Part shown: positions 23,380-31,543 of the stretch, in pieces
How the letters are laid out: every line of letters begins with the position of its first letter
Numbering within the stretch: the stretch's first letter is position 1
Assembly: GCF_005869225.1 (NCBI RefSeq)
Contig: NZ_SWFP01000002.1
Location: 186,001 to 250,000, forward strand
Reading direction: 5' to 3'
Origin: Dyadobacter bucti
GTDB lineage: Bacteria > Bacteroidota > Bacteroidia > Cytophagales > Spirosomataceae
Length of the DNA: 64,000 bases
The notes under the pieces: model-generated
What the model was told of the DNA's origin: nothing
The model's database searches: none
What the model saw: only the letters and a program-made list of their open reading frames with translations
Translations under genes and position numbers: made by a program

Positions 23380-24129
23380 TCACCGAAGCCTCAATTCTGC
23401 TATACGAAAAAACTCCGTATGCGGCGCCATGGCTTTTACAATCCCGTTTTTGTCAACAAGAATAAAATAGGGCGTTTCGCTGATGTGGTAGCGGTGATTG
23501 AAACCATAAGAATCGGGGACCGGAACAAAGCCACAGTTTCGTTTCGGTATAGCCTCCAGACACTCTTCCCTGGTATTCAAGGTAGTACCCAGCGAAACAA
23601 TCTCGATTCCATTTTTCCGGTTTTCTTCAACAAAATCGGAAATCACTTTCGTGCTCGCCAATGTATAAAGTGGCTTTTCATATTTAACCCAAAAACCCAG
23701 CAATACATATTTACCTTTTAACCGATCCGAGTTGTATTCCTTGCCGTCCAGACCTGTCATAACAAAAGGAGGAATTGGCTCCCCGATCTCAGGCATCATG
23801 TCGGGATTGTTCATTACAGCTCCGTTGCTCCGGATATCCAACTGGCTCTTTTTGACGAGAGCGAATGACGATGCTTTTCCATATTTATCAAAAACCGGCC
23901 GGGTAGCATACTGACCTGGATTTTTCCTCAACACCTGATCATAGGTTTCATAGCTGATCCTTTTTCCGGTGGCATGATCGATGATCGTTGAGGGCCTCGT
24001 CATGACAATCTGCTGACTTATTTTCCCATTATACCTTGTTACTTTCGGCTCCTCCGACTGCGCACGAACAATCCCCGCCAAGCAAATAAAATTGACCAAA
24101 ATGAAAATCCCCTCTTTCTTTAATTTCAT
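23380..24129 (-). CDS. Exported thioredoxin-fold protein without the CxxC motif
   Basis: This encodes 249 residues with a signal peptide (ILVNFICLAGIVRAQ). From about residue 113 it follows the AhpC/TlpA fold: IGEPIPPFVMTGLDGKEYNSDRLKGKYVLLGFW, later TPYFILVDKNGIVKA with the cis-Pro. At the place of the WCxxC it reads GFWVKYEKP (residues 145-153), so both redox cysteines are gone. The only other cysteines are in EECLEAIPKRNCGF. It could be a structural or binding relative rather than an oxidoreductase. The first 100 residues are unassigned. Confidence 0.75.
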   Translation of the reverse strand: MKLKKEGIFILVNFICLAGIVRAQSEEPKVTRYNGKISQQIVMTRPSTIIDHATGKRISYETYDQVLRKNPGQYATRPVFDKYGKASSFALVKKSQLDIRSNGAVMNNPDMMPEIGEPIPPFVMTGLDGKEYNSDRLKGKYVLLGFWVKYEKPLYTLASTKVISDFVEENRKNGIEIVSLGTTLNTREECLEAIPKRNCGFVPVPDSYGFNHRYHISETPYFILVDKNGIVKAMAPHTEFFRIAELRLR

Positions 24130-24162
24130 CTGGAACGATTTTGATAGATAAAAGATTGAATT

Positions 24163-24182
24163 AATATCAAAAGATTGATATT
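24163..24182. promoter_or_regulatory. Perfect 8-4-8 palindrome in divergent promoter region
   Basis: AATATCAA (24163-24170) and TTGATATT (24175-24182) flank AAGA. It lies 20 bases upstream of the -7 element of the radical-SAM gene and 34 bases from the divergent redoxin-like start. It is a good candidate operator for either gene; the regulator is not adjacent. Confidence 0.45.
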
Positions 24183-24202
24183 TAAACGCACGTTACACGG
24201 GC

Positions 24203-24210
24203 TACCTTTG
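24203..24210 (+). promoter_or_regulatory. -7 promoter element, TACCTTTG
   Basis: An exact TAnnTTTG match lies 64 bases before the radical-SAM start. A TTG lies 25 bases upstream, somewhat far for the -33 box. The likely transcript starts near 24217. Confidence 0.5.
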
Positions 24211-24273
24211 TTGCTATAACAGTTTTACAGGTCTCAATATTTTAGATAAAAAACAACTTCTTGATTTTGTTAT

Positions 24274-25530
24274 ATGTTCGAGCGGATACGTGAAAAGTTG
24301 GAGATATTGGCTGACGCCGCGAAATATGATGTGTCGTGTTCATCCAGCGGCAGCAATCGAAAGAATGAAAATAAGGGATTGGGCGACGCGGAAGGGACCG
24401 GAATATGCCATACTTATACCGAGGACGGCCGATGTGTCTCTCTCCTGAAAATTCTCCTGACCAACCATTGCGTTTACGACTGTGCCTTTTGTGTGTCGCG
24501 CCGCAGCAATGATATAAAAAGGGCGGCTTTTACTGTGGACGAAGTGGTGGAACTGACGATGAATTTTTATCGCCGCAATTACATCGAAGGACTTTTTCTC
24601 AGCTCGGGCATTTTCAAAAACGCCGACTATACCATGGAGAGGCTGGTCAGGATTGTGAAAAAACTTCGTAACGAGGAAAGGTTCAACGGCTATATTCATT
24701 TAAAATCTATACCGGGAGCGAGTGAGGAATTGCTGAAAGAAGCAGGCATGTATGCCGACCGGATGAGTATTAACCTGGAAATGCCGACCGAACTGGGCTT
24801 GAAATTATTAGCGCCGGAAAAATCCCATGAAGACGTCAAAAAGCCGCTCAACTACATTCAGCAAAGCATTGTGCAATTTTCGGATGAAAAAGGATTGATA
24901 AAAAGTACGCCTAGATTTGTCCCTGCCGGGCAAAGCACACAAATGGTTATCGGCGCGACGCCGGAATCGGACAAGGAAATTATGCATACGGCCAATGCAT
25001 TTTACAAAAATTTTTCGCTCAAAAGGGTTTACTATTCAGGCTACATTCCGATTAGTCACGATACCCGCCTGCCCGTGATCGGCTCCCAGCCTCCGCTGAT
25101 CCGGGAGAACAGGCTTTATCAAACGGACTGGCTTATGCGGTTTTACGGTTTTGACGTGCAGGAAATCCTGAACGACGCCAATCCAAACCTGGATATTGAC
25201 ATTGATCCCAAGTTAAGCTGGGCACTCCGGAACCTGGATCAATTTCCGGTAGATGTAAATACGGCGGACTACCGGATGATCCTGCGCGTACCGGGCATCG
25301 GAGTAGCATCAGCTTTGAAAATTGTCCAGGCCAGGAAATTTGGCAGGTTGCACCAGGACCAGCTCAAAAAAATAGGCATATCTTTTAAAAAAGCCAGACA
25401 TTTCATCCGTTACGCGGATAGCCCTATACAACTCAGAGAATATGAGGCCGGGCATATCAAAGGTGTCATACTTTCTGAGGGCAACAGTAAATATCTTAAG
25501 ACCGCACAAAACCAGCTTTCGCTTTTCTGA
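24274..25530 (+). CDS. Radical-SAM putative DNA modification/repair protein
   Basis: This encodes 418 residues. The radical-SAM cluster motif is CVYDCAFC (Cys66, Cys70, Cys73; CxxxCxxC), followed by the family segment CVSRRSNDIKRAAFT and the SSGIF glycine-rich strand. Near the C-terminus (about 330-380) is a helix-hairpin-helix DNA-binding unit with RVPGIGVASALKIVQARK. This domain order is that of the protein named putative DNA modification/repair radical SAM protein (TIGR03916), whose chemistry is not known to me. The next gene, its conserved partner, overlaps by one base (TGATG). In some species the partner is fused to a uracil-DNA-glycosylase domain, which suggests work on damaged or modified bases. 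Confidence 0.9.
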   Translation: MFERIREKLEILADAAKYDVSCSSSGSNRKNENKGLGDAEGTGICHTYTEDGRCVSLLKILLTNHCVYDCAFCVSRRSNDIKRAAFTVDEVVELTMNFYRRNYIEGLFLSSGIFKNADYTMERLVRIVKKLRNEERFNGYIHLKSIPGASEELLKEAGMYADRMSINLEMPTELGLKLLAPEKSHEDVKKPLNYIQQSIVQFSDEKGLIKSTPRFVPAGQSTQMVIGATPESDKEIMHTANAFYKNFSLKRVYYSGYIPISHDTRLPVIGSQPPLIRENRLYQTDWLMRFYGFDVQEILNDANPNLDIDIDPKLSWALRNLDQFPVDVNTADYRMILRVPGIGVASALKIVQARKFGRLHQDQLKKIGISFKKARHFIRYADSPIQLREYEAGHIKGVILSEGNSKYLKTAQNQLSLF

Positions 25531-26300
25531 TGGACTTATATGTTTTTGACGGAACGCTCGAAGGGCTGCTCACTGCTGTTTTTCATAGCTATCAGAAAAA
25601 AGCTGCGCAGGTGAAGCTGGTAAGCCGCGAGCATTTCCATCCTGATGTTTTTCAGGAAAGCTTTACCGTGATCAGCGAAGATGAAAAGGCCAAAAGAGTT
25701 TGGGCGGGCCTTGCGAAAAAACTTGACCGGGAATGGATGCTTCGGATTTACAAAGCTTTTTTATCCGAGCAACCCGATATTTTTCAGGATCTGCTGGACT
25801 TTGCCAGATACATTATTGACCATGCGGAGGGAGCATCGGAAAATTATGGCAACAAACATGTACTGGCGATCTCCCAAATGAGCCAGAAAGTCCACCGCGA
25901 AAAGCACAGGATGGAAGCGTTCATCAGGTTTCAGCAAACTGCCGATCAGATCTATTACGCCCATATTGATCCTGATTTCAATGTACTTCCCCTGCTGACC
26001 GACCATTTCAAAAACAGATATGCCGATCAAAAATGGCTCATTTATGATCTGAAAAGAAAATACGGCCTGTTTTATGACCTGGAAAAGGTCGAAGAAATTG
26101 AATTCGATTTTGCAGCAGAATTCTCAGCAAACCTCAATGCCCTGCCCCAACAGGTACTCGATCCAAAAGAGGAGTTGTATTCGTTACTGTGGAAGGATTA
26201 TTTTCGCAGCACCAACATCCCTGCCAGAAAAAACATGAAATTACATATCCGCCACGTTCCGAAACGTTACTGGAAGTATTTGTCAGAAAAGCAGGGTTGA
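25530..26300 (+). CDS. TIGR03915-type DNA metabolism protein, radical-SAM partner
   Basis: This encodes 256 residues beginning MDLYVFDGTLEGLLTAVF, the characteristic opening of the conserved partner of the radical-SAM protein, and contains SQMSQKVHREKHRMEAFIRF and the IYYAHIDPDFNVLPLL stretch of the DUF4130 domain. It ends YWKYLSEKQG, so the version here lacks the C-terminal glycosylase domain seen fused in some organisms. No catalytic motif is obvious. Its ATG overlaps the radical-SAM stop, so the two are tightly coupled and probably form a complex. Confidence 0.88.
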   Translation: MDLYVFDGTLEGLLTAVFHSYQKKAAQVKLVSREHFHPDVFQESFTVISEDEKAKRVWAGLAKKLDREWMLRIYKAFLSEQPDIFQDLLDFARYIIDHAEGASENYGNKHVLAISQMSQKVHREKHRMEAFIRFQQTADQIYYAHIDPDFNVLPLLTDHFKNRYADQKWLIYDLKRKYGLFYDLEKVEEIEFDFAAEFSANLNALPQQVLDPKEELYSLLWKDYFRSTNIPARKNMKLHIRHVPKRYWKYLSEKQG

Positions 26301-26391
26301 TTTTTTTGTGGCTGCAAACATTTCAGGCAAGATGGGTTATTATTGCTAAAATTTTAGTTTTCCAGTCATTCCTGCAATTCCTGAACCACTT

Positions 26392-27081
26392 ATGAAAAAA
26401 GCCTTTATTATCCTTGCCATTGTCTTCGGTTGCATTTCTCATCATTCTCAAAGTCAAACGAAATCACTTTTTAATGGGAAAGACCTTGTCGGCTGGCACA
26501 TTGACATTCCCGAAATGGATAAAAATCCGTCGGCGCCAAACCCTTTTATTATTCGTAATGGCCTGCTGGTAAGCCTTGGGGTCCCCGGCGGGCACCTCAT
26601 CACGGATGCACAATACGAAAACTTCCGCTTGACATTTCAGTATCGCTTTGCGGGAAAGCCGGGCAATTGCGGTGCTCTGGTTTTTGTGTCTACTCCCCGC
26701 GCGCTTTATGAAATGTTCCCCAAATCGATTGAAGTGCAGATGATGCATGAAAATGCAGGCGATTTCTGGTGTATTCAGGAAGATATTACTGTGCCAGACA
26801 TGGAAAAAAGACGCGGCCCGAAAGAGAAATGGGGCGTAAACGGTGATAAGCTTCGCCGAATTCCAAACCTGACCGACGAGACCGAAAAACCGCTCGGAGA
26901 GTGGAATTCAATGACAATAGAATGTTATCAAAATAATATCAAGGTCTGGCTGAACGGGGAAATGGTAAATTACGGTTATAATGCAACTGCCCGCAAAGGA
27001 CAAATCGCCCTGCAGGCGGAAGGTTCTGAGGTAGAATTTAAAAAAATAGAAGTTGCTCCTATTAAACAGCTGACAAAATAA
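26392..27081 (+). CDS. Secreted DUF1080 (3-keto-disaccharide hydrolase-type) protein
   Basis: This encodes 229 residues with a signal peptide (AFIILAIVFGCISHHSQSQ) followed directly by SLFNGKDLVGWHIDI, the standard start of DUF1080. The concanavalin-like beta-jelly roll continues with ENFRLTFQYRF, GNCGALVF, EVQMMHE, and GEWNSMTIECYQNNIKVWLNG near the end. Some members act on 3-keto-glycosides; many are uncharacterised. It lies just upstream of lspA, with two bases between stop and start. Confidence 0.88.
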   Translation: MKKAFIILAIVFGCISHHSQSQTKSLFNGKDLVGWHIDIPEMDKNPSAPNPFIIRNGLLVSLGVPGGHLITDAQYENFRLTFQYRFAGKPGNCGALVFVSTPRALYEMFPKSIEVQMMHENAGDFWCIQEDITVPDMEKRRGPKEKWGVNGDKLRRIPNLTDETEKPLGEWNSMTIECYQNNIKVWLNGEMVNYGYNATARKGQIALQAEGSEVEFKKIEVAPIKQLTK

Positions 27082-27083
27082 AC

Positions 27084-27590
27084 GTGAAATCAAACCGGGC
27101 TGCGCGCAATATAGCCGTACTGATTATTCTGATCGCCAATATCGGCTGTGATCAGATTTCAAAAAATGTGATACGGGAAAATGTAGGTTTTTATGAAACC
27201 ATCAGTGTCATTAAGAATCATGTTACCATTACCTATGTTGAAAACACAGGTGCATTTTTGAGCATTGGCAGCAACTTGCCAGGGTTCCTGAAGACGCTGA
27301 TCCTCTCAATTATACCGCTTATTGCGCTGATGGGTGGTGTCATATATGTGCTGGTGAAAAAGAACCTGACGCTGATGAGCGCGCTGGCACTCAGCTTCGC
27401 AATTGGCGGAGGGATCGGCAACATATACGACCGGCTCATCCATGGTTCCGTGACGGATTTTTTGCATATCAATTTCGGACTTTTCCAGACTGGTATTTTT
27501 AACATGGCGGATGTGTCGATCATGATGGGTATGATCATATTTTTTATTCAATCCTACAACCGCCAAAAATCCCGGCTAGTGAAGGGGTAG
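27084..27590 (+). CDS. lspA: Signal peptidase II (prolipoprotein signal peptidase)
   Basis: This encodes 168 residues with four membrane helices. The conserved boxes are CDQISK (Asp23), VENTGAF, GNIYDRLIHGSVTDF with catalytic Asp116, and FNMADVSIMMG with catalytic Asp143. The enzyme cleaves lipoprotein signal peptides before the lipid-modified Cys in the inner membrane. The start is GTG at 27084, two bases after the DUF1080 stop, so translation is probably coupled. The TAG stop lies inside the first palindrome of the downstream repeat array, so the array begins exactly at this gene's end. Confidence 0.93.
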   Translation: MKSNRAARNIAVLIILIANIGCDQISKNVIRENVGFYETISVIKNHVTITYVENTGAFLSIGSNLPGFLKTLILSIIPLIALMGGVIYVLVKKNLTLMSALALSFAIGGGIGNIYDRLIHGSVTDFLHINFGLFQTGIFNMADVSIMMGMIIFFIQSYNRQKSRLVKG

Positions 27591-29104
27591 CCCCTACGGG
27601 GCATTTTAGGAGTTGATAGGGGGTATAATTTATTCAAGTTACGGGTTGCCCCGATGGGGCATCTTGGGAGATGATAGGGAACATAATATGATCGGGTGAG
27701 GGGTTCCCCGATGGGGAATTTGGGGAGTTGATAGTGGGCATAATTTGTTCAAGTCAGGGGTTGCCCTGATGGGGCATTTTGGAAGTGGCTTTTTCCCCGA
27801 TGGGGCATTGGGGGAGAGGCTCGTTCCGGAACAGTTTATTGTTCAGATATTTATCACTGACTTAAATTTGCAGTTTCGCATGTTTATCAATAGCCACTAC
27901 CGGACCTTATCTCAAACAATCTGCGCTATTCTAGAAACCACTGCCCTGCCCTGTCGGGGCATTATCTTAATTGCACTGAATATGCCGATAAACCTTCTAA
28001 TGCCCCAGCGGGGCTACCCATAGTCTTGGATAAATCATTGGTTACACATCTTCTGTGCTCCATAGTAAAATGAGAAAAGGTGTAGCCCCGACGGGGCATC
28101 TTGGGAATTGATAGGAGCTTAATTTGATCATGCCAGGGGTTGCCCCGATGGGGCATTTTGGAAGTGGCTCGTTCCGGGGCTTTTCATAGTTCAGCTGCTG
28201 TTCTTTAGATAAATTCACAGTCGTCAATGTTTTTCTATGTAGACGCTACCGGGCAGTAATTCAAACAATCTGCACTATTCTCGGAAACCACTGCCCTGCC
28301 CCATCGGGGCAATATCTTAATTGCACTGAATATGCCGATAAATTTTAAATGCCCCAGCGGGGCTACCCATATACTGGGATAATTCATTGGTTACACATCT
28401 TCTGTGCTCCATAGTTAAATGAGAAAAGGGGTAGCCCCGACGGGGCATCTTGGGAATTGATAGGGGCTTAATTTGTTCAAGTCAGGGGTTGCCCCGATGG
28501 GGCATTTTGGGAGAGGCTTGTTCCGGAACCGTTTATTGTTCAGATATTTATCACTGACTTAAATTTACAGTTTCGGATGTTTGTCTAAATAGCCGCTACC
28601 GGACACTATTTGGAACAGTCAGCACTATTCTCGGAAACCACTGCCCTGCCCCATCGGGGCAATATCTTAATTGCACTGAATATGCCGATAAACCCTTAGA
28701 TGCCCCAGCGGGGCTACCCATATACTGGGATAATTCATTGGTTACCCACATCTTCTGTGCTCCAAAGTTAAATGAGAAAAGGGGTAGCCCCGACGGGGCA
28801 TCTTGGGAATTGATAGGAGCTTAATTTGATCATGCCAGTGGTTGCCCCGATGGGGCATTTTGGAAGTGGCTCGTTCCGGGGCTTTTCATAGTTCAGCTGC
28901 TGTTCTTTAAATAATTTCACAGTTGTCAATGTTTTTCTAAAATATCCGCTATCGGGTAGTAGTTGCATATTTTTCTACGTAGACGTTACCGGGCAGTAAT
29001 TCAAACAATCTGCACTATTCTCTGAAATCAATGCCCTGCCTCATCAGGGCAATATCTTAATTGCACTGAATATGCCGATAAACCTTCAGATGCCCCAGCG
29101 GGGC
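27590..29104. repeat. Higher-order array of GCCCC/GGGGC palindromes (REP-like)
   Basis: About nineteen short palindromes of the form GCCCCGAYGGGGC, GCCCCATCGGGGC or GCCCCAGCGGGGC fill 1.5 kb. Four monomers start at 27590, 28085, 28434 and 28787. In the middle ones the palindromes fall at +0, +57, +213 and +266, and the next monomer starts at +349 to +353. Monomers 1 and 3 share one inner sequence (after TTCCGGAAC), and 2 and 4 another (after TTCCGGGGC), with same-type copies 697-702 bases apart. Monomer 1 also has extra copies of a ~57-base subunit (27590, 27648, 27704, 27763). Monomer 4 has a local ~40-base duplication. Short frames on the minus strand read like CPIGATP but are palindrome translations. 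No gene is supported here. Confidence 0.9.
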
Positions 29105-29157
29105 TACCCATATCCTGGGATAATTCATTGGCTAGACATCTTCCATGCACCCTGGTT

Positions 29158-29195
29158 AAACTAGAAAAGCTACCGACTGGTAGCTTTTCTAGTTT
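29158..29195. terminator. Perfect 17 bp hairpin, terminator of the aconitase operon
   Basis: AAACTAGAAAAGCTACC (29158-29174) and GGTAGCTTTTCTAGTTT (29179-29195) are exact reverse complements with a GACT loop, 21 bases past the acnA stop. It bounds the palindrome array on the right and can serve transcripts from both sides. Confidence 0.75.
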
Positions 29196-29215
29196 GTAAT
29201 GAATCTTATAACGGC

Positions 29216-31486
29216 CTAGGTCGCTCCTACTGATTTGCGGATAATATTCAATGCAGATCCTGCTTTGAACCATTCGATCTGCTGTTCATTGTATGTATGA
29301 TTTACAGGGAATTCCTCGCTTGTACCGTCGTTGTGATGCAAAACGATCGTCAGCGGTTGTCCTTCAGCAAATGTTTCCAGGCCAACGATATCAATTGTAT
29401 CATCCTCCTGAATCTTATCATAATCGCCTGTGTTGGCAAAAGTCAGCGCAAGCATTCCCTGTTTTTTCAGGTTGGTTTCGTGGATACGCGCGAAAGATTT
29501 TGTCAGGATCGCACGAACTCCCAGGAAGCGCGGCTCCATCGCGGCATGTTCTCTTGACGAACCTTCACCATAGTTTTCATCCCCAACCACAATCGTCCCG
29601 ATCCCGTGTGCCTTGTAATCGCGCTGAACAGCAGGGACTTCGGCATACTGGTTGGAGAGCTGATTTTTAACGGTGTTGGTCTTTTCATTATAAAAATTCA
29701 CCGCACCGATCAGCATATTGTTGGATATATTGTCGAGATGACCACGGAATTTCAACCATGGTCCAGCCATAGAAATATGGTCGGTCGTACATTTTCCTTT
29801 TGCCTTGATAAGCAATTTCAACCCTTTCAGATCTGTTCCCTCCCATTCTTTGAAAGGTTCGAGAAGCTGCAAACGATCAGACGTAGGACTTACCAAAACC
29901 TGAACTTTACTGCCATCTTCTGCGGGTGCCTGGTAACCGGCATCCTCCACGGCGAAACCTCTTGCAGGAAGCTCAAGACCCGTTGGCTCATCCAGCATCA
30001 CCTCCTCACCTTCCGTATTGATCAGCTTGTCTGTCAACGGGTTGAATGTGAGACGACCGGCAATAGCCAAAGCAGTTACAATTTCAGGCGAAGCAACGAA
30101 AGAGTGCGTATTGGGATTTCCGTCCGCACGTTTCGAGAAGTTACGGTTGAAAGAAGTGATGATGGAGTTTTTCTCTCCTTTTTCAGCTCCGTGACGTGCC
30201 CACTGTCCGATACAAGGCCCGCAGGCATTGGCCAGCACTACGCCGCCAATATTTGCAAAAGTATCCAGGAAACCATCACGCTCTACTGTATACCTCACCT
30301 GCTCGGAACCTGGCGTAATGGTATACTCAGAAGTTACTTTCAATTTTTTATCAACAGCCTGCTGCGCAAGCGACGCTGCACGGCTCACATCTTCATATGA
30401 AGAGTTGGTACAAGACCCGATCAAACCTACCGAAAGGACTTCCGGCCAGCCGTTTTCTTTTACCGCAGTAGCGAATTTGGAAAGAGGCCACGCCAGATCC
30501 GGCGTAAATGGTCCGTTCACATGTGGTTCCAGTGTAGAAAGATCCAGTTCGATCAATTGATCATAGTATTTTGCAGGATCAGCATATACCTCATCATCAG
30601 CCCGAAGATATTCCTTCACTTCATTGGCGGCATCAGCAATGTCTGCCCGGTTGGTACCTCTCAAATACGCAGCGCTTTTTTCATCATAGGCGAAAATCGA
30701 AGTGGTTGCACCGATTTCAGCACCCATGTTACAGATCGTGGCTTTTCCGGTTGCGGAGATGTTTTCAGCACCTTCGCCGAAATATTCTACCACATAACCT
30801 GTACCGCCTTTCACAGTAAGCTTACCAGCCACCCAAAGGATAACGTCTTTTGCTGCTGTCCAGCCACTAAGTCTCCCCGTAAGCTTTACACCGATCAATC
30901 TTGGCATTTTCAATTCCCACGCCAGTCCCGACATCACGTCGCTGGCGTCGGCACCACCTACACCAATCGCAATCATACCCAAACCGCCCGCATTCGGTGT
31001 ATGAGAATCGGTACCGATCATCATACCACCGGGAAATGCATAATTTTCAAGAACAACCTGATGAATAATACCAGCGCCGGCCTTCCAGAAACCTAAACCA
31101 TATTTATCAGAAACGGATGAAAGAAAATCATACACTTCCTTATTCTTGTCCACGGCATTTTTAAGATCCTGAGCAGCGCCAACTTCGGCTTGGATCAGGT
31201 GATCGCAATGTACAGTAGAGGGAACGGCAACTTTGGGCCTGCCAGCCTGCATAAATTGCAAAAGGGCCATTTGTGCCGTAGCGTCCTGCATTGCAACACG
31301 GTCGGGAGCGAAGTCAACGTAAGATTTTCCCCTTTCGTAAACCTGCGTAGGAGTTCCCTCCCATAAATGAGAGTATAAGATTTTTTCTGCCAAAGTCAAG
31401 GGCTGCCCAGTCACCTTGCGGGCAGCTTCAACTCTTTCCTTTAAGCGGGCATAAACGCCCTTGATCATATCTAAGTCAAACGCCAT
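29216..31486 (-). CDS. acnA: Aconitate hydratase, AcnA/mitochondrial type
   Basis: This encodes 756 residues. The enzyme interconverts citrate and isocitrate in the TCA cycle through a labile 4Fe-4S cluster. Cluster cysteines are seen in [11 protein letters not shown] and in ACGPCIGQW. The C-terminal swivel domain includes [19 protein letters not shown], with the conserved substrate-binding Ser and Arg. The length fits the mitochondrial-type aconitase. It is the second gene of a pair with acnB, 57 bases apart on the same strand. Its 3' end faces the palindrome array. The symbol acnA is by type, not by orthology test. Confidence 0.92.
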   Translation of the reverse strand: MAFDLDMIKGVYARLKERVEAARKVTGQPLTLAEKILYSHLWEGTPTQVYERGKSYVDFAPDRVAMQDATAQMALLQFMQAGRPKVAVPSTVHCDHLIQAEVGAAQDLKNAVDKNKEVYDFLSSVSDKYGLGFWKAGAGIIHQVVLENYAFPGGMMIGTDSHTPNAGGLGMIAIGVGGADASDVMSGLAWELKMPRLIGVKLTGRLSGWTAAKDVILWVAGKLTVKGGTGYVVEYFGEGAENISATGKATICNMGAEIGATTSIFAYDEKSAAYLRGTNRADIADAANEVKEYLRADDEVYADPAKYYDQLIELDLSTLEPHVNGPFTPDLAWPLSKFATAVKENGWPEVLSVGLIGSCTNSSYEDVSRAASLAQQAVDKKLKVTSEYTITPGSEQVRYTVERDGFLDTFANIGGVVLANACGPCIGQWARHGAEKGEKNSIITSFNRNFSKRADGNPNTHSFVASPEIVTALAIAGRLTFNPLTDKLINTEGEEVMLDEPTGLELPARGFAVEDAGYQAPAEDGSKVQVLVSPTSDRLQLLEPFKEWEGTDLKGLKLLIKAKGKCTTDHISMAGPWLKFRGHLDNISNNMLIGAVNFYNEKTNTVKNQLSNQYAEVPAVQRDYKAHGIGTIVVGDENYGEGSSREHAAMEPRFLGVRAILTKSFARIHETNLKKQGMLALTFANTGDYDKIQEDDTIDIVGLETFAEGQPLTIVLHHNDGTSEEFPVNHTYNEQQIEWFKAGSALNIIRKSVGAT

Positions 31487-31543
31487 ATCTTTCTCAAATT
31501 AATGCTTAAACATTCACACATCTCAACAACCGGACCGCTCTTG

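Noticed and set aside
27590..29104. CRISPR array or IS cluster
   Set aside because: Repeats are palindromic and of two scales; the sequences between them are themselves repeated rather than unique spacers. There is no transposase frame.
27962..29273. Minus-strand frames with repeated CPIGATP/CPVGATP or MPRRGYT peptides
   Set aside because: They are translations of the GCCCC/GGGGC palindromes. Two frames are open over the same bases, and the matches follow DNA repeat borders, not protein domains.
29606..30400. A 264-codon plus-strand frame inside acnA
   Set aside because: It is antisense to a fully conserved aconitase; the sequence has no domain and no start context.
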